NCBI GenBank assembly: GCA_029718625.1
Contig: CM056383.1
Coordinates: forward strand, 69,371,236-69,435,235
Direction of reading: 5' to 3'
Source of the DNA: Synaphobranchus kaupii
Taxonomy: Eukaryota > Chordata > Actinopteri > Anguilliformes > Synaphobranchidae
Length of the DNA stretch: 64,000 nucleotides
This document shows, piece after piece, positions 37,701-40,840 of this stretch. Within the stretch, counting starts at the first letter, position 1; the number at the start of each line of letters is the position of its first letter. Both the position numbers and the translations under genes were made by a program. The notes beneath the pieces were generated by a model. It saw only the letters and a list, made by a program, of their open reading frames with translations. It was not told the DNA's origin and did no database searches.

Positions 37701-38446
37701 TTACATTTAATTCCTGCGACTCCGTGACAAGTGCAGATTAATGTACTGCCCAAATACTGCCGCTCCCATTGCTGGTTTAATCCATAATACCGGCCATTCT
37801 CGTTGCAGCTGTCTAAGGGGCAAAAGTAAAATTAGGCTACCACAATTCCCAAGCATCCTGTTCTTACACACTCCCCTCTGTGGAGTTACTGGGACTCGCA
37901 AAGTTTATTTTCCTTCCTCGATTCTCACCAGAAGCATGCGTTCATCCATAATTATTAATTAGGCTATTCAATAATTTTTGTATTATGTACCGAAACCTAA
38001 AAAAAGAGCGTGTATAAGTCAAGTCCAAATCCAATCTATCTACGACAGATGCAGATAAATGCATGATTAAAGTGTGTGTGTTTAAACCATAAGAATAAGA
38101 ATTGGGGTAAATGGGGATGTTTTACTGTCCTATTCCAAATAGCCTACATTTAGTCCAAGTCAGGAATCGGGTAATACCCTATATTATTCCACAAGCAATA
38201 TGACATGCAGGCCTCTACTAACATAGCCTATATTCTTAATATAAAAACTTCCAGAAATCAGGTGGATAGGTAGGTGAACTCACCTTGAGAAACTGACGGG
38301 ACCAAGGATGAGAATGATGTTGCGTCGTCCAAGCTGGGATAAACTTGTTCCTGAGCTTGTCGTCGGTTTTTGTTCTTCGGCATGCAATGGACGGCGGTGC
38401 CAATGCAGAGTGCAACCAGCAACCCAGTCACTGGGCTACTGGTCAT
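5209..38446 (-). CDS. fn1: Fibronectin 1, complete gene, 46 coding exons
   Basis: Fibronectin is a secreted, disulfide-dimerised glycoprotein of plasma and extracellular matrix. It binds fibrin, collagen/gelatin, heparin and integrins and assembles into fibrils. ATG is at 38446-38444 and TGA at 5211-5209. All 46 coding exons have GT-AG borders and agree in phase, mostly phase 1 at domain borders. They sum to 7,440 nt, giving 2,479 residues with EDB, EDA and V included. Order with approximate residues: signal/propeptide 1-54, FN1 1-5 55-285, FN1-6 286-351, FN2 1-2 352-471, FN1 7-9 472-614, FN3 1-7 615-1266, EDB 1267-1357, FN3 8-11 1358-1724, EDA 1725-1814, FN3 12-14 1815-2089, V and FN3-15 2090-2288, FN1 10-12 and tail 2289-2479. 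RGD is near residue 1618. No inactivating lesion is seen. Whether this is the fn1a or fn1b co-orthologue cannot be told from the window. Confidence 0.97.
5947..6060 (-). CDS. fn1: fn1 exon 45: end of FN1-12 and linker
   Basis: 38 codons: [36 protein letters not shown]. Donor GTGAGT, phase 0. Intron 45 (5278-5946) shows G-rich simple sequence next to the donor and otherwise AT-rich DNA. Confidence 0.93.
6254..6360 (-). CDS. fn1: fn1 exon 44: FN1-12, first part
   Basis: [36 protein letters not shown]. Ends in phase 0 before GTAAGA. Intron 43 (6361-6968) carries two MITE-like repeats. Confidence 0.94.
6456..6604. mobile_element. MITE-like repeat in fn1 intron 43
   Basis: Begins AGCCCTGTTACTCAAATCAC and ends GGGCCAGATTAGAGTATCCA. 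The ends are a degenerate inverted pair resembling the element at 44783-44938. Confidence 0.45.
6625..6815. mobile_element. Dispersed repeat with terminal inversion in fn1 intron 43
   Basis: Begins CAGGGGTGTCGAACTAAATT and ends CTCCAGGACCGGAGTTTGAC, a loose inverted pair. The interior (CAATTAAGGCCTTGAGAACA) matches the opposite strand of 45010-45152, so this is a dispersed family. Confidence 0.6.
6969..7094 (-). CDS. fn1: fn1 exon 43: FN1-11
   Basis: 42 codons: [40 protein letters not shown]. Donor GTGAGT. Confidence 0.95.
7562..7720 (-). CDS. fn1: fn1 exon 42: FN1-10
   Basis: 53 codons: [45 protein letters not shown]. First module of the C-terminal fibrin-binding region. Donor GTGAGT. Confidence 0.94.
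7864..8059 (-). mobile_element. tRNA-derived SINE, copy 1 (fn1 intron 41)
   Basis: Read on the minus strand it starts with a tRNA-like head (TAGCAGTGTACTATAATGG and a B-box-like GGTTCGATTGG). It continues through a CTTGAGCAAGG core and ends in CGCTCTGGATAAGTAATGTA. The same family recurs at 29526-29750 and 34322-34539. Confidence 0.75.
8238..8376 (-). CDS. fn1: fn1 exon 41: FN3-15, second half
   Basis: [39 protein letters not shown], ending TVSNT. Continues FQ from exon 40 in phase 0. Donor GTACGG. Confidence 0.93.
8487..8518. repeat. (CT)n microsatellite with C-runs
   Basis: CT dinucleotides preceded by C-rich runs from about 8455, in fn1 intron 40. The remainder of that intron (8377-9186) is GC-rich on its right side, with TG tracts near 8995-9020, and shows no gene. 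Confidence 0.9.
9187..9644 (-). CDS. fn1: fn1 exon 40: V (IIICS) segment and FN3-15 first half
   Basis: A long exon of 458 nt. The V segment starts [16 protein letters not shown]. It carries GLDVPDD (LDV at 9582-9574), the CS1-type alpha4beta1 site, then [19 protein letters not shown], which matches the human V region. The REDV (CS5) motif of human V is not present. An NDT sequon lies near the V/FN3-15 border. FN3-15 begins [20 protein letters not shown] with the conserved SCHPV cysteine. Phase 0 end before GTACGT. Partial V splicing through internal acceptors, as in mammals, is possible but not shown. Confidence 0.93.
10113..10148. repeat. (TG)n microsatellite in fn1 intron 39
   Basis: Perfect TG repeat within 25 bases of the exon 39 donor. 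A related TGTGTACTTACG context occurs at about 10056-10075 and 10155-10167, suggesting a small local duplication that included a donor-like sequence. Confidence 0.85.
10167..10256 (-). CDS. fn1: fn1 exon 39: FN3-14, second part
   Basis: 30 codons: [30 protein letters not shown]. Donor GTAAGT. Intron 38 (10257-10475) is short, and intron 39 starts in a TG tract. Confidence 0.94.
10476..10664 (-). CDS. fn1: fn1 exon 38: FN3-14, first part
   Basis: 63 codons: [40 protein letters not shown]. The proline/arginine-rich loop corresponds to the FN3-14 segment near the alpha4-integrin and heparin sites. Donor GTACCT. Confidence 0.94.
10779..10868 (-). CDS. fn1: fn1 exon 37: FN3-13, second part
   Basis: 30 codons: [30 protein letters not shown]. 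Donor GTACGT. Confidence 0.94.
11100..11279 (-). CDS. fn1: fn1 exon 36: FN3-13, first part (heparin II)
   Basis: 60 codons: [45 protein letters not shown] is the basic cluster of the heparin II site in mammalian fibronectin. Donor GTATTA, not a strong consensus. Confidence 0.94.
11413..11500 (-). CDS. fn1: fn1 exon 35: FN3-12, second part
   Basis: [20 protein letters not shown], ending EVTTLD. Donor GTAAGT. Intron 34 (11501-11975) shows nothing recognisable. Confidence 0.93.
11976..12163 (-). CDS. fn1: fn1 exon 34: FN3-12, first part
   Basis: [40 protein letters not shown], ending VFISSLM in phase 0. First repeat of the C-terminal heparin-binding region. Donor GTAACG. Confidence 0.93.
12420..12659. 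repeat. 60-bp tandem repeat, 4 copies, fn1 intron 33
   Basis: Four head-to-tail copies with period 60. Each contains CTCCTCTATGGAGACACAGA (or a TTCCTC variant) and then GGAGCCTTTTGGAACC. CTCTATGGAGACACAGAGGAG is itself a short palindrome. The left neighbour 12285-12419 is made of related GGAACCCTTT / AAAGGGTTCT words. The array ends about 25 bases before the EDA donor. Confidence 0.9.
12684..12953 (-). CDS. fn1: fn1 exon 33: extra domain A (EDA)
   Basis: A single exon of exactly 90 codons, the length of mammalian [56 protein letters not shown]. Both borders are phase 1, so it can be skipped in frame. In mammals it is omitted from plasma fibronectin and included in cellular fibronectin. Donor GTATGT. 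Confidence 0.96.
13493..13606 (-). CDS. fn1: fn1 exon 32: FN3-11, second part
   Basis: 38 codons: [38 protein letters not shown]. Donor GTGAGT. Intron 32 (12954-13492) shows nothing recognisable. Confidence 0.94.
13935..14042 (+). mobile_element. SINE-like repeat fragment next to FN3-11 donor
   Basis: Contains CGCTTTGGATAAAAGCGTCT followed by GCCAAATAATTGTAATGTAA, a 3' module widespread in fish SINEs. It ends at the donor region of exon 31. Confidence 0.65.
14047..14202 (-). CDS. fn1: fn1 exon 31: FN3-11, first part
   Basis: 52 codons: [45 protein letters not shown]-like repeat ends within about 10 bases of its donor GTACGT. Confidence 0.94.
14285..14750 (-). mobile_element. 5'-truncated LINE 3' end in fn1 intron 30
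   Basis: On the minus strand a reading frame from 14741 has the look of a LINE reverse-transcriptase C-terminus ([15 protein letters not shown]). An untranslated tail follows, ending TTACCTGGTTAAATAAATAA near 14290. It is a dead fragment. Confidence 0.6.
15037..15201 (-). CDS. fn1: fn1 exon 30: FN3-10 with RGD cell-binding loop
   Basis: 55 codons: [38 protein letters not shown]. The RGD codons are at 15088-15080. This is the main integrin site (alpha5beta1 and alphaV integrins). The GRGDSPASS loop is unchanged from mammals. Donor GTACAG. Confidence 0.97.
15318..15434 (-). CDS. fn1: fn1 exon 29: FN3-10, first part
   Basis: 39 codons: [38 protein letters not shown]. Donor GTCAGT. Confidence 0.95.
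15577..15843 (-). CDS. fn1: fn1 exon 28: FN3-9 with synergy site
   Basis: 89 codons, the whole repeat in one exon: [54 protein letters not shown]. The synergy sequence that helps alpha5beta1 bind reads PPSRN at 15683-15697 (human PHSRN). The key arginine is kept. Donor GTACGT. Confidence 0.95.
15943..16032 (-). CDS. fn1: fn1 exon 27: FN3-8, second part
   Basis: 30 codons: [20 protein letters not shown] then [10 protein letters not shown]. The cysteine in SVVCVYEQ replaces a serine in human FN3-8 as I recall it. Donor GTGAGT. Confidence 0.94.
16191..16382 (-). CDS. fn1: fn1 exon 26: FN3-8, first part
   Basis: 64 codons: [40 protein letters not shown]. Donor GTAAGA. Confidence 0.94.
16383..17345 (-). 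other. fn1: Intron downstream of EDB
   Basis: Read by eye, this 963-bp intron has no gene and no repeat that I recognise apart from A-runs and a C-run at 17306-17319. On the transcribed strand I find no TGCATG or GCATG, although mammalian introns after EDB carry several. Confidence 0.6.
17346..17618 (-). CDS. fn1: fn1 exon 25: extra domain B (EDB)
   Basis: A single exon of exactly 91 codons, the same length as mammalian [62 protein letters not shown]. Both borders are phase 1, so skipping keeps the frame. In mammals this cassette is included mainly in embryonic and oncofetal fibronectin. Flanking introns are 0.96 kb (downstream) and 1.4 kb (upstream). Confidence 0.95.
17619..19029 (-). other. 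fn1: Intron upstream of EDB
   Basis: 1.4 kb without coding signal. About 18395-18580 carries a dispersed repeat that shares TTTAGGAGCA, CTACTAATT and GTAGAGCCCTGTA wording with 21240-21522. It may be a MITE relic. Confidence 0.5.
19030..19221 (-). CDS. fn1: fn1 exon 24: FN3-7, second part
   Basis: 64 codons: [40 protein letters not shown]. It keeps the buried free cysteine known from mammalian FN3-7 (TSCTLEN) and has an additional cysteine (VACTPT). Donor GTGGGT. Confidence 0.94.
19395..19520. repeat. Dispersed repeat fragment, fn1 intron 23
   Basis: Contains CTATCCATCCATCCATTATC, a G-run, and TACACCCTGGACAGGTCGCC followed by AATCCATCACAGGG, a well-known dispersed fish repeat (a LINE-type 3' region). 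Too short to classify. Confidence 0.5.
19744..20174. mobile_element. Harbinger-like MITE with TAA target duplication (fn1 intron 23)
   Basis: 431-bp element. Left end AGCCTAATTTATACTTTGTC; the right end, inverted, reads AGCCTGATTTATACTTTGTC. It is flanked on both sides by TAA (19741-19743 and 20175-20177). Inverted ends plus a 3-bp TAA duplication fit PIF/Harbinger-type MITEs. There is no transposase. Confidence 0.75.
20299..20385 (-). CDS. fn1: fn1 exon 23: FN3-7, first part
   Basis: 29 codons: [20 protein letters not shown] then QWTDTKTP. Donor GTAAAT. Confidence 0.93.
20763..20931 (-). CDS. fn1: fn1 exon 22: FN3-6, second half
   Basis: Contains [18 protein letters not shown], which I recall as identical in human FN3-6, then [19 protein letters not shown]. 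Donor GTAAGA. Confidence 0.94.
21122..21216 (-). CDS. fn1: fn1 exon 21: FN3-6, first half
   Basis: Starts [20 protein letters not shown] and ends VPRVEYR in phase 0 before GTAAAC. Confidence 0.9.
21240..21522. mobile_element. MITE-like repeat, fn1 intron 20
   Basis: Begins CAGGGTTATAC and ends GTAGAGCCCTG (inverted: CAGGGCTCTAC), with TTTAGGAGCA words inside. A relative sits at about 18395-18580. Confidence 0.5.
21729..21989 (-). CDS. fn1: fn1 exon 20: FN3-5 (single exon)
   Basis: 87 codons encode FN3-5 in one exon: [56 protein letters not shown]. Across the exon 19 junction the sequence reads KPDAPT, in place of the human KLDAPT integrin-binding motif. The acceptor TTCTCAG lies directly against the intron minisatellite (21992-23096), so its polypyrimidine tract is poor. 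Donor GTGAGT. Confidence 0.92.
21992..23096. repeat. 48-bp minisatellite, about 23 copies, fn1 intron 19
   Basis: Tandem array of a 48-bp unit (words CTCAGAACATCACTCAACCC, AATCACAGAGTTACACTGTA, GACCCAGG). One unit type has TAGTCCCAGG in place of TAGACCCAGG, and two units are 46 bp (CACTAGACC). 1,105 bp is 23 units. The array starts 3 bases from exon 20. Since 48 is divisible by 3, the minus strand is open in a 16-residue periodic frame, which is a by-product and not a gene. Confidence 0.97.
23501..23779 (-). CDS. fn1: fn1 exon 19: FN3-4 (single exon)
   Basis: 93 codons encode the whole of FN3-4 without an internal intron: [53 protein letters not shown]. Donor GTGAGT. Most type III repeats in this gene are split in two. 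Confidence 0.93.
23875..24112. mobile_element. CACTGCAAAA-type MITE, degraded copy
   Basis: Shares the interior of 26124-26358 (GCCAATGAGGTGAG, CACTTGTCAAGCAAAAAGTA, TTTTTTGCAGCG at the right end). The left terminus is lost. Lies in fn1 intron 18. Confidence 0.55.
24714..24868. mobile_element. Foldback (palindromic) repeat, copy 1 (fn1 intron 18)
   Basis: Left arm AGCAGGATTATTGAGTTAAC ... CACTGAGTAAAACCCGGAAC; right arm GGGTTTTACTCAGTGCAGTT ... AACTCAGTAGTCCTGCTT. The arms are reverse complements around a short centre (CTGGAACATGGACTAAAG). Five further copies lie in the window. Confidence 0.85.
24897..25091 (-). CDS. fn1: fn1 exon 18: FN3-3, second part
   Basis: 65 codons: [49 protein letters not shown]. 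Donor GTATGT. Confidence 0.93.
25214..25303 (-). CDS. fn1: fn1 exon 17: FN3-3, first part
   Basis: 30 codons, [20 protein letters not shown] then [10 protein letters not shown]. Donor GTGAGC. Confidence 0.92.
25831..25959 (-). CDS. fn1: fn1 exon 16: FN3-2, second part
   Basis: 43 codons: [20 protein letters not shown] and [10 protein letters not shown], ending TTSQTT. Donor GTGAGC. Intron 16 (25304-25830) holds an AT-rich dispersed repeat at about 25480-25700 and nothing coding. Confidence 0.92.
26124..26358. mobile_element. CACTGCAAAA-type MITE, complete copy (fn1 intron 15)
   Basis: Ends CACTGCAAAA and, inverted, CACTGCAAAG. The interior is AT-rich and shared with 55563-55824 and 23875-24112. 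No clear target duplication. Probably a hAT-type fish MITE, which is inference. Confidence 0.65.
26402..26578 (-). CDS. fn1: fn1 exon 15: FN3-2, first part
   Basis: 59 codons: [14 protein letters not shown] linker, [20 protein letters not shown] and [12 protein letters not shown]. Clear match to vertebrate FN3-2. Donor GTCAGT. Confidence 0.93.
26655..26734. repeat. (CA)n microsatellite, interrupted
   Basis: CA dinucleotides with occasional TA/TT interruptions, in fn1 intron 14. Confidence 0.9.
26735..26964. mobile_element. MITE-like repeat, fn1 intron 14
   Basis: Begins CCAGGGTATGAAATTAACTT and ends GCTAATTTCACACCCTA (inverted: TAGGGTGTGAAATTAGC), with repeated ACCAGCCA words inside. A partial relative lies at about 33952-34031. 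Confidence 0.6.
27057..27225 (-). CDS. fn1: fn1 exon 14: FN3-1, second half
   Basis: Second half of FN3-1, including [20 protein letters not shown] and [11 protein letters not shown], followed by the linker TTTYGS. The linker to FN3-2 is shorter than I recall for human fibronectin. Donor GTGAGT. Confidence 0.92.
27373..27527 (-). mobile_element. tRNA-derived SINE, second family, copy B (fn1 intron 13)
   Basis: Minus-strand copy: GGTGGCGTAGTCTGTCGAGC (A-box-like), GGTTCGAATCTGG (B-box), and a 3' end CTGTCCAATAAAGCTGAAAA. Same family as 49011-49180 and 53288-53430. Confidence 0.75.
27528..28455. other. Rest of fn1 intron 13
   Basis: No gene. About 27830-27970 (CATCCAATTAAAAATTAAAA, CAGCCACATGGCAGATAAAT) is balanced, non-repetitive sequence of the type seen in conserved intronic elements. 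This cannot be shown without alignment. A G-run lies at 28288-28301. Confidence 0.35.
28456..28568 (-). CDS. fn1: fn1 exon 13: FN3-1, first half
   Basis: First half of type III repeat 1: [20 protein letters not shown] followed by W. This repeat takes part in matrix assembly. It ends in phase 0 (CAG before GTGGGC). Confidence 0.92.
28569..29525. other. fn1 intron 12, exon-proximal part
   Basis: Almost a kilobase with no coding signal, no tandem repeat and no repeat family that I recognise. Confidence 0.4.
29526..29750 (-). mobile_element. tRNA-derived SINE, copy 2 (fn1 intron 12)
   Basis: Minus-strand copy: GGGGGCAGCAGTGTACTATA head, GGTTTGATTCCC B-box-like, GTACCCTTGAGCAAGG core, 3' end GCATCTGCTAAATGCCTGTA. 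Same family as 7864-8059. Confidence 0.8.
30281..30386. repeat. 53-bp direct duplication, fn1 intron 12
   Basis: Two adjacent copies of a 53-bp unit (TCACCCGAGCATATGCAAGC, GGCTCTGCCCTTCAG) differing at a few positions. Confidence 0.9.
30460..30603 (-). CDS. fn1: fn1 exon 12: FN1-9
   Basis: Type I module 9, 48 codons: [20 protein letters not shown] and [13 protein letters not shown]. End of the gelatin-binding region. Donor GTGAGT. Confidence 0.94.
30892..31020 (-). CDS. fn1: fn1 exon 11: FN1-8
   Basis: Type I module 8, 43 codons: [20 protein letters not shown] and [13 protein letters not shown]. Contains an NQT glycosylation sequon. Donor GTCAGT. Confidence 0.94.
31242..31397 (-). CDS. fn1: fn1 exon 10: FN1-7
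   Basis: Type I module 7, 52 codons: [20 protein letters not shown] and [13 protein letters not shown], with a conserved NGR. Gelatin-binding region. The donor GTGCTT is followed by a T-run and is the weakest donor among the nearby exons. Confidence 0.93.
31411..31566. repeat. About 31-bp tandem repeat, 5 copies, fn1 intron 9
   Basis: Five imperfect copies containing CCAATCACGTTACAGTGAGC then AGCAC, starting 14 bases upstream of the FN1-7 acceptor in gene orientation. Confidence 0.85.
31577..31752. repeat. (CA)n-rich tract, fn1 intron 9
   Basis: Two CA blocks (about 31588-31633 and 31697-31752) separated by unique sequence. A C-run follows at about 31826-31842. Confidence 0.85.
32030..32640. 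other. Unique part of fn1 intron 9, possible conserved element
   Basis: No coding signal and no repeat. About 32160-32350 (TTAAGTCACATTACAGCGCG, CATTAAGACAAATGGCAAAC, GTAATTGCATCCAATTAAAA) has the balanced composition and homeobox/octamer-like words typical of conserved non-coding elements. This is inference only. Confidence 0.3.
32794..32970 (-). CDS. fn1: fn1 exon 9: FN2-2
   Basis: Second type II module, 59 codons: [48 protein letters not shown]. Donor GTGAGT. Confidence 0.95.
33423..33605 (-). CDS. fn1: fn1 exon 8: FN2-1
   Basis: First type II module, 61 codons, with [20 protein letters not shown] and [10 protein letters not shown]. Two type II modules in tandem define the collagen/gelatin-binding part of fibronectin. 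A CA repeat sits 25-45 bases upstream of the acceptor. Donor GTGAGC. Confidence 0.95.
33952..34031. mobile_element. MITE fragment, fn1 intron 7
   Basis: GGTCTGAAATTATAACCCGC ... AAAGTTAATTTCATGCCCTG, the two ends of the 26735-26964 family with most of the interior missing. It ends close to the FN1-6 donor. Confidence 0.5.
34062..34259 (-). CDS. fn1: fn1 exon 7: linker and FN1-6
   Basis: 66 codons: a proline-rich linker ([17 protein letters not shown]) and then FN1-6, the first module of the gelatin-binding region ([18 protein letters not shown]). Donor GTGCGT. Confidence 0.93.
34322..34539 (-). mobile_element. tRNA-derived SINE, copy 3 (fn1 intron 6)
   Basis: Minus-strand copy: GGGGTGGCAGTGTATTATAA head, GGTTCGATTCCC B-box, CCCTTGAGCAAG core, GTAATGTAATGTAACG tail. 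Confidence 0.85.
34825..34925. repeat. Dispersed repeat fragment, fn1 intron 6
   Basis: GGTCCCCAACTCCGTTCCTG followed by GAGATCTACGGTCCTGTCG, a common dispersed vertebrate repeat wording, ending in a partly inverted segment (TAGAGATCTCC). Confidence 0.45.
35044..35202 (-). CDS. fn1: fn1 exon 6: FN1-5 and linker
   Basis: Fifth type I module, 53 codons, with [13 protein letters not shown]. The NGR there corresponds to the conserved asparagine that can deamidate to isoDGR in mammalian fibronectin. A linker rich in Ser/His follows. Donor GTAAGG. Confidence 0.94.
35670..35954. mobile_element. Foldback repeat, copy 2, with amplified right arm (fn1 intron 5)
   Basis: A complete palindromic element (CTACGAAGCAGGATTACTGA ... 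TCAGTAATCCTGC). It is followed by three additional head-to-tail copies of the right arm (GCAGTTATCCAGCTAACTC, about 45 bp each), ending CCTGCTTCGTAG. The outermost ends remain inverted to each other. Confidence 0.88.
35955..36463. other. Rest of fn1 intron 5
   Basis: No gene or repeat recognised between the foldback element and exon 5. Confidence 0.4.
36464..36601 (-). CDS. fn1: fn1 exon 5: FN1-4
   Basis: Fourth type I module, 46 codons: [19 protein letters not shown] then [13 protein letters not shown]. Acceptor TGCAG, donor GTAAGA. Confidence 0.94.
36999..37130 (-). CDS. fn1: fn1 exon 4: FN1-3
   Basis: Third type I module, 44 codons: [16 protein letters not shown] then [13 protein letters not shown]. 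Part of the fibrin- and heparin-binding N-terminal fragment. Donor GTGAGA. Confidence 0.94.
37250..37387 (-). CDS. fn1: fn1 exon 3: FN1-2
   Basis: Second type I module, 46 codons, four cysteines (ETCYDK, CTC, ISC) and the typical [13 protein letters not shown] core. Donor GTAAGT. Confidence 0.94.
37687..37812 (-). CDS. fn1: fn1 exon 2: FN1-1
   Basis: First type I module, 42 codons, with the four disulfide cysteines (SCNENG, CTC, IKC) and NQQWER. It belongs to the N-terminal fibrin-binding and matrix-assembly region. Acceptor TTAG, donor GTGAGC. Intron 1 (37813-38283) shows nothing else. Confidence 0.93.
38284..38446 (-). CDS. fn1: fn1 exon 1: signal peptide and propeptide
   Basis: Starts [21 protein letters not shown], a hydrophobic signal sequence. 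A basic propeptide KNKNRR then precedes QAQEQ. By analogy with human fibronectin, furin-type cleavage after RR would leave an N-terminal glutamine, and nearby glutamines would serve as factor XIIIa cross-linking sites. The donor GTGAGT begins at 38283, phase 1. No other in-frame ATG makes a better start. Confidence 0.93.
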
Positions 38447-38669
38447 TTTGGAAAAAAATGGACGGAAAGTTTATTGCTATGAAGAAGACGAAGAGCTTAC
38501 GCCTTGTATCCTCCGACGCGAAAGTATATGTACAACAGTTGAGAAGGCGCAGAGTTTTCGGTTACGGAGGCTGGTTGATGCTCTTGACTTGTCGCGTACT
38601 CTGGCTGCCTTCCCAGTATTACAGTATTACCCAAAGCCTCCGGTACGCTGTGCAGTCGCACTGACGGGT

Positions 38670-38780
38670 GCAATCGTAGCCCGTGCTTTTATTCCAGGAT
38701 AAACCGACACACTTCAGGAGGAGGGTCCAGGTCCAGCCCAAGCCACGATTTTTTTTTTTTTGTACGTCAGCGTCATCGAG
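38670..38780 (-). promoter_or_regulatory. fn1: Putative fn1 core promoter: TATA-like and CRE-like motifs
   Basis: On the minus strand an AATAAAAG box (38693-38686) could act as a TATA element about 240 bases upstream of the ATG. Two CRE half-site-like words, TGACGT (38769-38764) and ATGACG (38776-38771), lie about 75 bases further upstream. Mammalian fn1 promoters carry a TATA box and a CRE. The match here is partial, and the start site is inferred. Confidence 0.35.
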
Positions 38781-38789
38781 TCATTAGCT

Positions 38790-40180
38790 ATTCATCATCT
38801 TCTAGCACAAGAAAATAAAAAAATGGGAAAACTGTTTCTAACATTAAAACAGACTATTCATTAGAGGTCTATTTTTACTTCTCAATACTTTGTTTTCACA
38901 GCTACACATGCAATTTGCATTTGGTGCTGTCGGTCTTAAATTTGTAACTGGCACATTACCTGAATTACGCGCATTTTTAAAAATACATATAGCTGTTTTA
39001 TAGCTATTAGTAGCTACTCTCGCAGATGTTACACTGATGCATATGAACTGTGGCGGCTCGATTTATTTACACCGAGACTGACAAGTCAACCTAGCTAATA
39101 TTATCGCTAAAGCACAAGACAATTCTGTTTGATGTCCTAGCTAGTTACAGACTTGTGGATTCGAATGCTAAAAATTGTATTATAGTCCTATTCCAACGAT
39201 CATTTTTCCACGACTTGTCTGCTTTATTGTGAATAGAACCTTTAGTGACCAGTTTGTATAACTTTCAAGCCTGCTGTTTGTTAGTTATAAACGGTCTTTT
39301 CTCACAAACGGCATATTTGCTTTATACTCCAGTTCCTGATTATTTCCCCGAATAATTATGTATAACCAGATAACTTCATAGCTGGACACCATAAATAGGC
39401 TACTACAGTAACTATTCTAACAGTCGAATCCCTGTGCGGAGCGGTTTCCCTCCCTTTTACACAGGCCAGATTTATTTATTTACTTATTTATTATGTTTTG
39501 TCAACAGAATTATTGGTATAAGGTTGAGTTTATCCAAAAAGGAATGTAGTTATTACATCAGTTTCCTCCATAATGTTTGCTTGTTTAAAAAGAGATTAAA
39601 CGGCATCTTAATCCTTTGATACCTTGGTAAATTAATAAATAAACGATAGCTTCTTACTCAAATGTAAATGTTTTCTCCAAATCTCTTTCCAGACCTGATG
39701 ACAAAATCACGAAGTTGGAAAAACCAGAGGTAGCCTAGGATGATATATTCTCCTTTTCCAACTTTTGCTTTGGATCACTCTTCTACTATTTAAGATAAGT
39801 GAGAACAGCTGTGCGAATTTATTTTGTTTTGTTTATTGCATCCCAACTGCCATTATGCATTTGCAACAGTTATAAATTGGATGAATAATAAAAAAAAATT
39901 TTGTTGAAGGATCTAAATCGTGTAATGGCTTCTCCGGGGTGCAAACTGCATGTGGTTCCAGGGCTATCGTGACGTAATGCTGAAGTCAAACACGCCATGC
40001 AAGTGGCACCTAACGAAGCATGTCTTGCCCTCTGCGAGAAGACGCAACGTAATCTCAACGGGTTTCTGGCGCTCACGGTTTACACATGCAACCAATTAGA
40101 ACAACCCTGAGATGAGATCTGTAAGCATTCTGCGATGAATGCGGTTTACTTCAGAAAACTTTAATTGTCTATATATATAG
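38790..40180. other. fn1 upstream intergenic DNA
   Basis: AT-rich and free of recognisable genes or repeats. It could contain proximal enhancers of fn1, but nothing specific is visible. Confidence 0.4.
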
Positions 40181-40182
40181 TG

Positions 40183-40460
40183 CCCTTCACTATTATTGGC
40201 ACCCCTGGTAAAGATGAGTAAAAAGGATTATAAAAAATTGACCGTTTGGTGAATTAGCTTAATCTCACACTGAGAAAATGAGAACCTTTAATTGAAATAA
40301 ATGTATTATGGGGGGAAAAAAATCCCTCATCAAGAATTTATTTTTTTAACAAAACCATGTGTGCCACAATTATTGGCACCCATGCATTTATATATAGAAT
40401 AAAGTCATAATTTTTTATATTTGGTCGCATATCCTTTGCATGCCATGACTTCCTGATGTC
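40183..40460. mobile_element. Probable Tc1/mariner-type terminal fragment
   Basis: GTGCCCTTCACTATTATTGG ... GTGCCACAATTATTGGCACC. The wording (ATTATTGGCACCC with GGTGAATTAGCTTAATCTCA) is that of Tc1-like elements widespread in fish, recognised from memory. There is no transposase and no opposite end. Confidence 0.45.
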
Positions 40461-40668
40461 TGTGACCCAACAACATCAAAAGTCTCTTGATATCTTATTT
40501 TCTGGTACTCTTACAAGCGATACTATAACGTCTGCATTTGAATGGATCTCGATGGCAATTGGGGGGGGGGGACTAGATTTAGCTGTAAATTACACTGGAA
40601 CAGTATGGAACACATGGTTGGCTAAATGGCTCTAAATCATCAAGGGTGTGACATATCAAACAACCCTT

Positions 40669-40840
40669 AAACCATCACTCTGCTGCCAGAAATACAGTAG
40701 ATATGGATGGATAACTTGAAGGGTTTCTTCTCCTGACTTATTTTTCCATAGAGTTCAATCGGAAAATGTGTCAGGAGAAACAACCCTTAAAGTGATCCAT
40801 CCATATCTACTGCATATCTGGCAGCAGAGTGATGGTTCTA
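40669..40840. mobile_element. 172-bp near-palindrome (MITE-like)
   Basis: Left arm AACCATCACTCTGCTGCCAG ... GTAGATATGGATGGAT; right arm ATCCATCCATATCTACTGCA ... CTGGCAGCAGAGTGATGGTT. The inner parts (TCTCCTGAC / GTCAGGAGA) pair as well, leaving a small centre. It could fold into one long hairpin. Confidence 0.8.

Noticed and set aside
5209..38446. Possibility that the fibronectin locus is a pseudogene
   Set aside because: All 46 exons keep frame, splice borders and key cysteines; no stop or frameshift was found.
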